This document shows, in pieces, positions 1 through 10,776 of a DNA stretch of 64,000 nucleotides (position 1 is its first letter; each line of letters starts with the position of its first letter). The position numbers were made by a program, and so were the translations under genes. The notes under the pieces are model-generated. The model did no database searches, was not told where the DNA came from, and saw only the letters and a list, made by a program, of their open reading frames with translations. The DNA comes from Odontocerum albicorne (Eukaryota > Arthropoda > Insecta > Trichoptera > Odontoceridae): positions 32,217,414 to 32,281,413 of the forward strand of contig OX463844.1 in assembly GCA_949825065.1 (NCBI GenBank), in the 5' to 3' direction.

Positions 1-680
1 ATGAGAATATACTGGGAGTCAACATCTCAATATAGACAGTCCTGATGATAACAGATCATAGATTTAACATGAGAATATACTGGGAGTCAACATCTCAATA
101 TAGACAGTCCTGATGATAACAGATCATAGATTTAACATGAGAATATACTGGGAGTCAACATCTCAATATAGACAGTCCTGATGATAACAGATCATAGATT
201 TAACATGAGAATATACTGGGAGTCAACATCTCAATATAGACAGTCCTGATGATAACAGATCATAGATTTAACATGAGAATATACTGGGAGTCAACATCTC
301 AATATAGACAGTCCTGATGATAACAGATCATAGATTTAACATGAGAATATACTGGGAGTCAACATCTCAATATAGACAGTCCTGATGATAACAGATCATA
401 GATTTAACATGAGAATATACTGGGAGTCAACATCTCAATATAGACAGTCCTGATGATAACAGATCATAGATTTAACATGAGAATATACTGGGAGTCAACA
501 TCTCAATATAGACAGTCCTGATGATAACAGATCATAGATTTAACATGAGAATATACTGGGAGTCAACATCTCAATATAGACAGTCCTGATGATAACAGAT
601 CATAGATTTAACATGAGAATATACTGGGAGTCAACATCTCAATATAGACAGTCCTGATGATAACAGATCATAGATTTAAC
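1..680. repeat. 68-bp tandem repeat (satellite), 10 perfect copies
   Basis: Exactly ten consecutive copies of a 68-bp unit, which I read as identical to each other. The unit starts ATGAGAATATACTGGGAG and ends CATAGATTTAAC. The array begins at the first base of the window, so it almost certainly continues to the left. The unit is not a multiple of three and has stops in all frames, so it is not coding. A short ATGAT/ATCAT inverted repeat sits in its second half. Perfect identity implies recent amplification, homogenisation, or assembly collapse. Confidence 0.97.
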
Positions 681-944
681 ACAAGCGAAAAAAATAGAAG
701 AAAAATAATTTCGGCATTCAATTAACATATGTACAGTAAATTAAGTGCCAAATTATGTTCAGTTATGTTTACAAAAAATATAAGTATATTTAATTTTTGG
801 ATTTGAGAAAATACGAAAGAAATTCGATTAACACTGATTTTAATTTTGATAATTTAAATTCCTACACTCTTGAAGAACTGAGAATTACCGATAGACATAT
901 TGCTTTTTTCCAAGGAGATAATTTAGAGAAGCTTTTGGTCACTG

Positions 945-1109
945 GTGCGTGGAAGGAGGACGCACAAGAGGAGTCCCAAGCGTTGTACTGACCAAGTGAG
1001 AGAGGCAACAGGACTGCTCTTTACAACTGCTCTTCGAACCACGGAGTGCAGGGATATATGGAGAGGAGTCGTCAAGGGTTATCATGGGAGTCACGATACT
1101 CGTTATTAG
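945..1109 (+). pseudogene. 3' end of a non-LTR retrotransposon ORF (unassigned LINE)
   Basis: The frame is open from about 927 to a TAG at 1107-1109. It reads as the basic C-terminal tail typical of LINE reverse transcriptases: VRGRRTHKRSP, then CTDQVREATGLLFTTALRT, then an acidic/aromatic stretch with RDIWRGVVKG, ending HDTRY. That is the usual pattern of Arg-rich spacer, DQVREATG-like helix, then RxxW. An overlapping frame is open from a TTG at 797 to 991 and may be the upstream part after a frameshift. No RT catalytic motifs remain. It differs from LINE families A-C elsewhere in the window. The family name is not resolvable by eye. Confidence 0.65.
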
Positions 1110-2524
1110 CTACATGACGAAATGATGGTGTTAAAATTTACAAAAACATACATTTCTACTTCCAAATTGATTATAACACAATTTATACAGCATATGCGTG
1201 TTTCGTTGTTAAAATTAACTTATTTGATTAAAATAAAACTTAGTACAAATTCTTGAAGGAGGTAATTAAGTGGTTCAACCACAAGCAAACAGGTTTGTAA
1301 AGATCTGATACGATTTTTTAACTGTTACAGAGTTAGTTAACTTAGATAAAAAAATAATAAAAAAATCATATGCACAAAATATTGTGTTTTTTAAGCAACA
1401 CATTACACAGCCTCACCTGGCAATCTGCACAAATTAGTATATAACATAAATGAATTTCATTACAATGTTTTTTTGTTTTATTGGAAGTAGCTAACTTAGG
1501 AACCGCCTGGAGTCCCCTTTTATTTTATGTTAACCAATGATTGACGTATAAGTATATCATTAATAAGCTAAAGTAATAGTCTCTTACCTTTAATCAATTC
1601 GATTTCTTTTCATTTGTTGATCTCCTCTTTAATATATTTCAACAAATTATTGACATCCTTTATAAGTAAACTGAACTTTTATAAGGAAACGTACTTCGAA
1701 AATGTTCAGGTCACTGACATGAAGACAGTGTAAACAACATTACAGAAACAGAGAATTAGTTAAAAATACCTAATTTGATTTTGTTTCCCAATTCATTTAT
1801 ATTCCAGTCTTATTTATTGAAGCCGAACTGTTGAGATTTAAGGAACCGCTGGATCCCATACTAGGTGAGTTATTATCCTCCTCGGTGAATACATTAGGAA
1901 CTATGTATTCCTATCAGCCTATTCGTGTTGAGTCATAATCAACATGCCTACATCAATTTTTCCAATATTCCTTTATGTAAATTTTAAGCAATTTTAATTT
2001 ATTTCTCTCCCAAGTACATAACATAACACGTATAGTGTGCAAGACATTTTAAATTTGAAATATAAATTACTTTGAAACATGGAATTTAAACAGCATGCCT
2101 AATTTTTCTTCATAATTAATTACAAAGCTGTTGCTTTTGTTTTAAATAAAAGCTGTGTAGATTTGATAGAAAAGATGAGTGATTTACATTCAAAATTATG
2201 ATGTAAAACCTATTTGTAAATGGCATAACGTAAAAAATTATAAATTTAAAACAAAATAAATAAACATGTAAAAAAGCTAGAATAAAACGATATACTTCTT
2301 TAAAAATTTTCTTTTAGCTTAAATTTTAACTTTTATGTCATTTAACAACGAAAATAAAAACTCTGAATATTGTTGTACGAGTATCGCGTCTGGATTATTA
2401 TAGCTATTGATTTTGATTTTCCTGATTCACAAATTTCTAATTTTCAATCTGTGTTTAATGCAGCTGCAGATATATGATTTTCATAAATATTGCTATAATT
2501 GGCCCGCTTCTAAAAAATCTACAC
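1110..2524. other. AT-rich noncoding stretch
   Basis: No gene, RNA or repeat is recognised. One copy of the dispersed octamer (TACGAGTA) lies at 2376-2383. Confidence 0.5.
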
Positions 2525-2706
2525 TGACTTAGGTGTCGCGAACGGATTTTTTTTTATTAGAATATACATGACTGGAGTCATCGGTATCCTTATACCCTCG
2601 AACACTAGGCGGAAAAAGTGCATGTTTCGTTCGAGAGGAGTAGCACAGCGCGAGGTTCGAACCGACGACCTTCTGCACGGAAGTCTAGTGTGTTACCGCA
2701 CGGCCA
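2525..2706 (-). mobile_element. tRNA-derived SINE, minus strand
   Basis: On the minus strand the element begins with a pol III type A-box-like TGGCCGTGCGG (complement of 2696-2706). About 35 bp further is a B-box GGTTCGAACC (complement of 2654-2663), the spacing expected of a tRNA. The rest is a non-tRNA body running down to about 2525 and closing in an A/T tract. The head differs from the S1/S2 head, so it is probably a separate SINE family. It abuts the start of the LINE C remnant. Confidence 0.7.
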
Positions 2707-3345
2707 TGCATCTCACAAATTGATTTCAAACTCTGTCTCTTCATATTCTAGTCCCTTAATAAGATGTCTCCATTGTATATTTCAAATCTGTATTTAAGAC
2801 ATGCTCTTTTGGAGAGAATTAGAAGTTTAAGGTCGATTTCTTCTTCATCTAATAAATTGGTGGTTCCAAATCAATCCAATAGGGCTGGGTATTATGATAG
2901 CGCTTATGCCGTTGCTAGTCCTAAGGTGTGGAAGTGTCTGCATCCTAATGTTATAAATATGGGTAGGGTGTGCAGCTTTAGGAAGTACTTAAGGATGATC
3001 CTTTTTGGGGGTCTTATCAAATTTTTTGATGTTATATGAACACTATACAATGCATTTCACTAAAAAAAATCGAATACGTTACTATAGCATATCGGAAGAT
3101 CAACAAAGGTTCATTTGTAGTTCGTCTTCCCTTGGTAAGTTTTCTGCGGTTTTCTTACCAAATAAGTTTTTTTGAACATATGCAAATGCGGGAAAGTACC
3201 TAATCTAATAACTGCAGTCACTACCTTCCTATCCTTATTCCTTTTGTAATATTTTACAGTTTATATATTTATTTTGTAATATTTTACTAACGAATTTACT
3301 CTCTAAACAGCGCTATTTAAATAGTCCTTTATTATTATTATGTCC
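2707..3345 (+). mobile_element. LINE C: non-LTR retrotransposon C-terminal tail plus 3' UTR
   Basis: An ORF from ATG 2764 to TGA 3039 (91 codons) has the characteristic C-terminal tail of Jockey/CR1-like reverse transcriptases. It opens with SPLYISNLYLR, followed by LVVPNQSNRAGYYDSA and then VWKCLHP, where these proteins usually have a W-x-SLP segment, and ends FRKYLRMILF. The same frame can be followed a little upstream with breaks. The 3' UTR continues to about 3345 and ends in a short (TTA)n run. The last ~165 bp match a solitary copy at 5335-5518. 5'-truncated and inactive. Confidence 0.75.
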
Positions 3346-3659
3346 TTTCCTTTACTATTTTGGTTTGGTTTAATGTGATAACGAACGTACAAAATATCTC
3401 TATAATTTTGTATTAATATATACACGACTCGTATAATTTAACAAGCGAGTAGTAATCGATCTTTTCAAACAAAGAATATTTTTTTCATATTGTTTTACTA
3501 AATATGTCATTGAACCCACTAAAATAACAACTTGAACTGAAAATCAATAATTCTTTATTTCCATAAATATTTTGATTATAGCAGTTCCATTACGTATTTG
3601 CAAACTATAACAATAATATTTCCATACATACATATCATCGCATCATATCCCTTTTTCGG
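3346..3659. other. AT-rich noncoding stretch
   Basis: Nothing recognised except a partial octamer copy, ACTCGTA, at 3427-3433. Confidence 0.5.
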
Positions 3660-4300
<641 letters not shown>

Positions 4301-4814
4301 TTCTAATATTTAATGGAGTTTTTGTTTGCTTATATAATTGTATAATTAATATTATTTATAACAGAAATAAAATTTGAAATTTAAAATTTATGTTCTTCAA
4401 AAGTAAGGTGAATTCATAATAAATGTTTAAATGCAAAAAAAACACAATTCTGTCTCTTTTGAGATACTACATATGTGTAAAAGACAAGACTGGAAATGGT
4501 AGAATTAAAGGGAGTGGACTTGAAAACTGAATTTAAATATAAAATGATTATTTTATTGGCTGAATATTTATCATGAAAACATTATGTCATGACAACATGA
4601 AACATCAAATTCCATGTTATATAAAAGGTAAATATTCCATATAAAAGGTAAATATTTTTTTGCAAAATCTATCACATTTAAAAAAACTAGGGTATGTAAG
4701 AAGATAACTTTTATTTTTTAAGCATAATTAATTTATTCTACTAAATTTCTAATAACTGATGAATACTTATAATAGCCGCATAAATGATGTAGAAATACGT
4801 ACATTAGAATAATA
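4301..4814. other. AT-rich noncoding stretch
   Basis: No gene seen. A short direct duplication of an ATATAAAAGGTAAATATT unit lies near 4619-4656. Confidence 0.5.
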
Positions 4815-5195
4815 CACGTAGCGATAATGTATGTCAGAATACGGAAAGAAGGGATAAATGATGAATGTGAACTTAAGGCGTGTTAAGTAAGATGAAGAAG
4901 AGCACGCCGAAATTGTTTGGGCATGTAGAAAGAAAGAAAGAAGAATGACTAACGAAACAAATATGAAGTGTAAATGTGAAAAGAGCTAGTGGGAGAGGAA
5001 GACCAAAGAAATTATGGTTTGATCAAGTGAATAATATTCTGAAAGAAGCAAATCTAGAAAGTCAGAGAAATCGGAGAAGTGGTATAAGAAAGTGTATGGA
5101 TATGGAAGAGGCGAAGAATGTGTCGAGATAGAAAAGTCTGTCCTTTCTACTTACCCCGATAGGAAAATGGCGTGATGGTATGTGTGTATGTATGT
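4815..5195 (+). mobile_element. LINE A 3' fragment
   Basis: Plus-strand remnant of the LINE A C-terminus in several frames. An IRNE/DECEL-like segment comes first, followed by a W/LFGHVE-like stretch. Then RASGRGRPKKLWFDQVNNI is readable around 4984-5040, followed by an RNRR...MDMEEAKNV block and a YPDRKMA end around 5150-5172. It closes with a TATG-rich run, the usual 3' terminus of this family here. Frameshifts and stops show it is dead. Confidence 0.75.
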
Positions 5196-5334
5196 AATTT
5201 GTTATTTAAACGTCACCGAATTTTTTTATTTTTATGTACTCGTATATCTATCTATCTTTGTAGTAAATCAAGTGATTTCGAAACATTAACTTTTAAATCC
5301 ATTAATTAGCATTTAATAGTTAAACGCAATAATG

Positions 5335-5518
5335 TGACGGATAAACGCAGATGCGGAAAGTACAGAATTTAATTGCCGCAGCCACCACCTCGCTACCCTT
5401 ACACTCGAGTCATTTTTTTTAAATAATAGTGGATTAAATTTCAAAGTTCGAGTGCCGTTGAGGAGAGTCTAATCTAAACGGCGCTATATAAATTGTACTT
5501 TTATTATTATTATTATAT
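5335..5518 (+). mobile_element. Solitary LINE C 3' UTR copy
   Basis: It matches the last ~165 bp of the 2707-3345 element: the same GATGCGG(G)AAAGTAC start, CCGCAGCCACCACC versus TGCAGTCACTACC, an (A)CGGCGCTATxTAAAT block and a (TTA)n end. Heavily 5'-truncated insertion. Confidence 0.6.
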
Positions 5519-5550
5519 TGCACTTAACTTCCATACTATGTCTAAGCATA

Positions 5551-6476
5551 CTACCATGATCAAAAAGTTTTAGGACTTTATTCATAAAATCGAAAATACA
5601 AGTTTATTCATCAAAATCGATATGGTCCCCTTCCAAGTACTCCCCATCGACTGCAACGCACTTACGTCAGCGCTTGATCCAATTCTCGAAACACCGCTGG
5701 TACTCAATTTTCGGTATGTCCATCAGAGCCGTCTTCGATGTTTTCATGACATCCTCTCGGGTGCTGTAGCGCGTTCCGCGAAGCGGTTTTTTAAGTCGGT
5801 TGAACAGGAAAAAGTCGCAGGGAGCCAAATCAGGTGAATTCAAAGACTGCTGGATAGTAGTCGTGTTGTTTTTGGTCAAAAACTCATGGAAAACATGTCT
5901 TTCGCGATTTCAACGCGGTCCTTTTTTTGCATGAAATTGAGGTCTTTCGGCACCAGTTTTGCAGCGACACGTCTGAGGCCCAAATCACTAACCAAAATGT
6001 CTTGAGCGGATCCATAAGCGATGTTCAAGTCCTCTGTCAGCTCTCTGATGGTCAATTTACGGTTTTTGGCCAACATTTCTTTGATTTTATCGATGTTTTC
6101 ATCGGTTTTCGGCTGCCACTGCATTCGTCATCCTCGAACGACTCACGACCACTTCTGAAGCGTTCGTGCTACCAAAAAACACTTCTCCAACATTTCCAAG
6201 GTCTGCGGACCGTTAAATCCGTTTTTCACACAAAATTTAATGCAAACTCGTTGATGCACAGTTGATGCCATTTTCAAACTTGTAAAAAATCGAAAACAAG
6301 CACAAAGGTAGATGTACTCAGTACAGCGTTACTTTTACAAATGTCAAGCTATGACGCTGAAATTTGGAGGGAAGTGTCAATGATAGATGTGGTAACCTAA
6401 CAAAAAAAAATAATTCCAATCGGGTAACTCACAGCTCCACACGGTGGCCGGTCCTAAAACGTTTTGATCAAGGTAG
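5551..6476 (-). mobile_element. Internally deleted mariner-family DNA transposon
   Basis: Boundaries are set by 26-bp terminal inverted repeats: CTACCATGATC at the left and the complement of ATCAAGGTAG at the right, matching at 24 of 26 positions. TA dinucleotides flank both ends (5549-5550 and 6477-6478), the mariner/Tc1 target duplication. Total length is 926 bp against about 1.3 kb for intact mariners. The transposase is on the minus strand and is broken (separate entry). Nonautonomous. Confidence 0.93.
5610..6271 (-). pseudogene. Mariner transposase, deleted and frameshifted
   Basis: The reading frame starts at an ATG (complement of 6269-6271) with VHQRVCIKFCVKNG, and carries two in-frame TGA stops before the open stretch 6124-5876. 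That stretch holds the second helix-turn-helix of the paired-like DNA-binding domain (TIRELTEDLNIAYGSAQDIL). At about 5879 the frame jumps directly to the C-terminal catalytic part containing SPDLAPCDFFLF, the third aspartate of the DD34D triad. The central ~140 residues, with the first two catalytic aspartates, are gone. A further stop follows ENWIKR, after which frame continues to GEYLEGD and a TAA near 5610. It cannot encode active transposase. Confidence 0.9.
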
Positions 6477-6524
6477 TATATATTAGGTTTAAGAAATTTC
6501 TCAGGATGAAGCAAAAACACACAG

Positions 6525-6605
6525 CGACGCTTCTTTTTTCAATATGATATGGGATCGAACCCGAAAGCCCCAAACAAGAAGATACTATGGTTGGTTAAAC
6601 GTTAG
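6525..6605 (-). mobile_element. SINE tRNA-head remnant, minus strand
   Basis: The minus strand carries an A-box-like GTTTAACCAACC region and a B-box GGTTCGATCC in the head arrangement shared by S1/S2. The body is missing or too diverged. Confidence 0.5.
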
Positions 6606-6724
6606 TGTTCTTGACTGGAGTTTTACGAATGTCATAATTTAATAGATATAAGAAAACAAATAGATAAAATATAAACAAGTAAAATTCATCTTAATTATAA
6701 AAATAAGTTAAATAAGGAAAGACG

Positions 6725-6965
6725 ATATCACTGCCTTTGTGCTAGTATGATTATCTTCTATCAGGGGTCTCGGGTTCAATCCCCGATAGTACCCGGTAAA
6801 AGGTAGTCCTTGTCAGGCGAGTGATATTGTCAATACGCGGGATGACAAACCGCAAGTTTCGTGCCTACTCTAATAACTCTTAACCTGAATCGATTGATTG
6901 GGTTGAAGACAATGTTGTGTCCTAGCCATGCTCTTCAATATGTTTATATTACTGTTTCGGGTTTG
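6725..6965 (+). mobile_element. SINE S1 copy
   Basis: tRNA-like head with B-box GGTTCAATCC at 6773-6782. The S1 body follows: a CGCAAGTTTCGTGCCTACTC block, then GAAGACAATGTTGTGTCCTAG, then CTCTTCAATATGTTTATATT, the first arm of the S1 3' hairpin. The order matches the copies at 23285 and 60065. Confidence 0.75.
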
Positions 6966-8719
6966 TTGAAGCTTATCTACCATACGAAGGAATGAAAGAT
7001 AGAAAGATAAACTGTGAACTAAATGGTCACAAATTGAACAAATAATTTGCTAAAGCATTTTGAATCATTTGGTTAGTTAGAAAACAATAACTAGGAAATA
7101 CTTGAATGGTTTTCATGTACACTATATTGCTATTACTGGTTATAAAACATTTTTTTATAAATAATATAATTTAGCACAGACTTTTAATCGTAACTTTAAT
7201 TAAGAATGTTAAAAAAATACCGAATCTAATATGTGAAAGCAAATTTAGTAATGCTCAATATATACAGCAATACGCAAAATAACATTATTTTCAAAATGTA
7301 AATTTAATGTATTTCTTATACCTCAAATTAGTTTCGGTGGAGGAGCATTGGGATTTATTCAAAGAGCAATCGCGGGAAAGTGTTCTTACAAACAAAATTA
7401 AGAATCATCAATCATTATCATATCTCCTTTATATCAAGGGCCTCATGTGTGGGAGTTGAAACCTTTTTGCATCCTAATGGATTGGAAACTTTTATTTTTG
7501 GTAAATAACTTTCTGACTTGCATCATGAACATTTGTTATAAATTAATTTATATTTTTGAATAAAATTTTACAATGGAGAGAGACAAAAGCGTTACCTAGA
7601 TCATCTAAGCGGATATTCCACCCATGGGTTTTGTTGTGTGTCTGATTCTGTTTTTTTTACATAAAAGTTTTTAAATTTATTTTTGTTAGGTTGACAAAAA
7701 ATAATCAAAAAGCCCAAGAAGTTTCATGAAATAAAAGCGTTATAAAAAGTATTTAAATAAAATATCCATACCTTACAGACAAACTCCCGTAACTGGTCGT
7801 GTAAATTAAACACGAGAGATAAAAAAATTCGGCATTTTAAAACGAATGTTTGAACACATGTTTTATATAAGTTATCTAACTTTTGATAATTTTTTATTGA
7901 ATGGTATATATTCCGCCTGAAAAGATCTCCAGGATATATGGTAAAAACACGTGTCGCGGGGATTAATGTTATTTAATGGAATAACAAAGTAATGTATTGT
8001 TAAATATTTAAAAGCTATATATTTTAACTATAAAAATCGTATAGTTTTCCCCTTTTGTCTTTTTTCCGAAATATATCGATATTTTTCATCATCGATCATT
8101 AAACGAAGAAGTTGATACAAATGTGGTTTATATCTTAAATTATCTTTTCTATTACTGTTTATTTTATCAATTAAAGAAAAAAAGTAGTTGGAAGAGATTG
8201 TCACATGGCAATAAACTCGCCAGGGGAAATAATAATAAAAATAATTAAAAAAAAAAGTATCCACATTGATTTAAACCTGATAATTATAATTCGTGATTAC
8301 CTACAATTTTTATATTTGAGAACTTCAATAACATCCGTTGATTTCATAAAAAAATTAAGTGGATAAAATAAATATATAAATATTTAAGCGATGCCTACAA
8401 AATATACTTTTATTTGATAATTTTCATGTTATTATCTATCATGTACCTCAGATATCTGGACGGTTTAATTAATATGTTATAAATTGAGTCAAGAAGAACT
8501 TAAGTTAAGAAGCAAAACTAAAATGAATATGTTATCGCGATGTGAAGATGGTTTGAAAGATGATTGAAAATGTTTTCGAGGATCATAAATGTTGCAACAA
8601 ATCAAAGCATATAAATTACCTACTTCAAACATGCCTGATTATTTTTCATTGACACCGTTTTTTCATGGAATTAAGACAGAGTTTAAAATTCTTTATTCTC
8701 CTTTCAATGGCGACCGTCA
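6966..8719. other. AT-rich noncoding stretch
   Basis: No gene recognised. A slightly less AT-rich patch at 7325-7500 has no persuasive frame. Confidence 0.5.
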
Positions 8720-8945
8720 TCGCCTAGTTGGTAAGACGCATTTATCTCAACCCAGTGGTTACGGATTCGATTCGAATTGGTATCCAGATTTTTCAAAAGA
8801 GGATTCCAGACTGGTTTTCATTTAAGACCCCTTTAACACTCTTCTCGTTCATTGGTTGCCACATGGCAATCTCTTAAGCAATAGCCCACCAGGTAGTACT
8901 GTATACAACGAAAGTGTAACACAGTACAATTTTAACGCCTTGCTG
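8720..8945 (+). mobile_element. SINE S2 copy, plus strand
   Basis: Head CTAGTTGGTAAGACG (A-box) and GGATTCGATTCG (B-box), then the S2 body: a CCAGACTGGTTTTCATTTAAG block, TTGCCACATGGCAATCTCTTA, a CCACCAGGT block and the terminal TGTATACAACGAAAGTGTAAC. The CCACATGG/CCATGTGG palindrome is typical of S2. Confidence 0.8.
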
Positions 8946-9929
8946 AGGTATGCTAATAATTTATTTTTATGGTAAAGGGAAGATTATTTTTTAGGTTAGT
9001 AACTATTAAAAAGTTGGTTACAAAAACGTCTGTAAAATGTTATTGTAATTTTTCTAAACCTTAGCTTTTCTAAGAGCTCGATATCCATGCCTCACATATC
9101 TCTAAAAATCCTCAAAATATTATGAAAATATCGAAGAGTTTGCAATTCCTGCAATTGCACTCAACAATAATAATCATTCGTCTTAAAATCACACAAGGCG
9201 TCCTTCAGGAATGTTAAACACATTCATCTCGAGCCCTTTGAATGGCATCGCGTGGTCCTTAATAAATTTCATTGTAAATCGATCCTAGGAATTTTATTCG
9301 GCACTCAATTATTTACTAAATAAATGTCATAGGGTGGACGATAATTTATGGTGTTGTATCGATTTGAACGTCATGTCTCCTCGAATGGGGTCCGGCTATT
9401 ACATTTGACGGGAATCAAAGGCCAACAAATATATTTAAAGCCCTTAAATGTATTCCTAATCCTAAATATTGATCTCAAATGGCCTGAAGCGTAACGACAA
9501 GTCTTGACAGGTCCGGAGTAATAAATATATTTATTTTCAATAATATTTATTTAAAAATAATTCTACACGAGAACAAAGTCATAACTCTGTACTGATCACA
9601 TAAAATAAAACTTAATATGAACTGTCACCTCATATTAGCTGTTTAACTATGTTAATTGGCAATAATCAAACGTCAGTGTTACGGCACTCTTTAATCGAGA
9701 TTTTTTTTTAATTTTCGGATCTAGCATTTGAGACGCTCGATTGGTATTTATAATGACTTGTATGTTACTTATCTTTGAATATTGTTAATAAAAGAACTGC
9801 ATATACACAACTGTGGGATAATATTAAAATGAAGATTCATTATTGTCGCAAATTATAAACCGTCGCTAGATCAAGGGGATATTTTTTTTTAATACAGTTA
9901 AATGAGAAATACGAATAAAAGATGATTAG
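8946..9929. other. AT-rich noncoding stretch
   Basis: No gene or repeat recognised. Confidence 0.5.
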
Positions 9930-10034
9930 ACATATCAATATGTATGAATGTAGAAGAAGTGAAAGTAGTATGCCTGGATAGAAAAGTGTAGTAATCTTAT
10001 CTCTTTCCAAGATATGAATATATGTGTGTATATG
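9930..10034 (+). mobile_element. LINE A extreme 3' end
   Basis: Only the last ~100 bp of LINE A: a MNVEEVKVV-like piece, a DRK segment, and a TATATGTGTGTATATG terminus. The Ginger-type transposon begins immediately after it. Confidence 0.55.
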
Positions 10035-10056
10035 TTGTAGGACAAACCCGATTTCA

Positions 10057-10162
10057 GGATAAACTAGTTCGGCCTAGGCCAAACTAGTTCATCCGAAGCG
10101 TGATCGGATAAACTAGTTTGGCCTAGGCCGAACTAGTTTATCCGAAGCATGATAGGATAAAG
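10057..10162 (+). repeat. Left terminal inverted repeat of the Ginger-type element
   Basis: Two imperfect ~49-bp tandem units, each reading GGATAAACTAGTT, GGCCTAGGCC, AACTAGTT, ATCCGAAGC, TGAT. It is the near-perfect reverse complement of 12612-12717. The palindromic core GGCCTAGGCC suggests a transposase binding array. Confidence 0.9.
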
Positions 10163-10408
10163 TTTGTAATTTATTTTTATCAAACACTGTTTATTCCACT
10201 TTTTTGTGACGGTATAACCCTACCGGTTTCAAGGCTTTCACCTCATCTTCAGGGGAGCGCAAACAAGACTCCCCTGAAGATGAGGTGAAAGCCTTGAAAC
10301 CGGTTGGGTTATACCGTCACAAAAAAGTGGAATAAACAGTGTTTGATAAAAATAAATTACAATGTCTTTAAACCTCCACAACGTTAATGCCTTAACTATA
10401 AACAACAT
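10163..10408. mobile_element. Nested 246-bp hairpin insertion with 11-bp target duplication
   Basis: The Ginger left TIR is interrupted here. The sequence ATAGGATAAAG occurs immediately before (10152-10162) and immediately after (10409-10419). The right TIR shows the uninterrupted form, so this is an insertion with an 11-bp target-site duplication. The insert has two 94-bp inverted arms (10164-10257 and 10269-10362, one mismatch seen) around an 11-nt spacer, plus a 46-bp unique tail (10363-10408). The arm contains CCTGAAGATGAGG, then AAGCC, then TTGAAACCGG. Inverted terminal-repeat copies with a short tail and a medium-length target duplication fit a Penelope-like retroelement relic best; no coding sequence remains. 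Confidence 0.75.
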
Positions 10409-10478
10409 ATAGGATAAAGTAGTTTGGCCTACTACATGTTTTATGTATGTGTTAGAGCAATGTTTCTCTATGCATTAT

Positions 10479-10622
10479 TTTGTACATTTTACTTATGTTT
10501 AATGTGTTAATTTGTAAATTTTACTTATGTTTTATGTGTTATGTAATTTTTACTAATGTTTTATGTGTTAATTTGCACATTTTACTTATGGTTTATGTGT
10601 TAATTTGGACATTTTACTACGT
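10479..10622. repeat. ~32-bp tandem repeat, about 4.5 degenerate copies
   Basis: The unit is approximately TTTGTACATTTTACTTATG followed by TTTTATGTGTTAA. Copies differ by small substitutions and one short deletion. It lies between the Ginger left TIR and the transposase gene. Confidence 0.8.
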
Positions 10623-10776
10623 GTTTCTGTATGTGTTGCTGATTTCGATTTGATTGATTTCGATTTGTTGAACTATCGGATCGGCGCATGTTCACAGCCA
10701 TATCATAAGTGTTAATTCGGACATTTCATCACGTGCTTTCTATGTCTTAATTTCGTGTTCGCTGTTGTGTTTCATT

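Noticed and set aside
1..680. C/D box snoRNA-like TGATGA in each satellite unit
   Set aside because: The C-box purine is replaced by C, no D box with terminal stem is at the right distance, and the array context explains the recurrence.
1..680. CRISPR array
   Set aside because: The whole 68-bp unit repeats with no variable spacer, and the context is eukaryotic.
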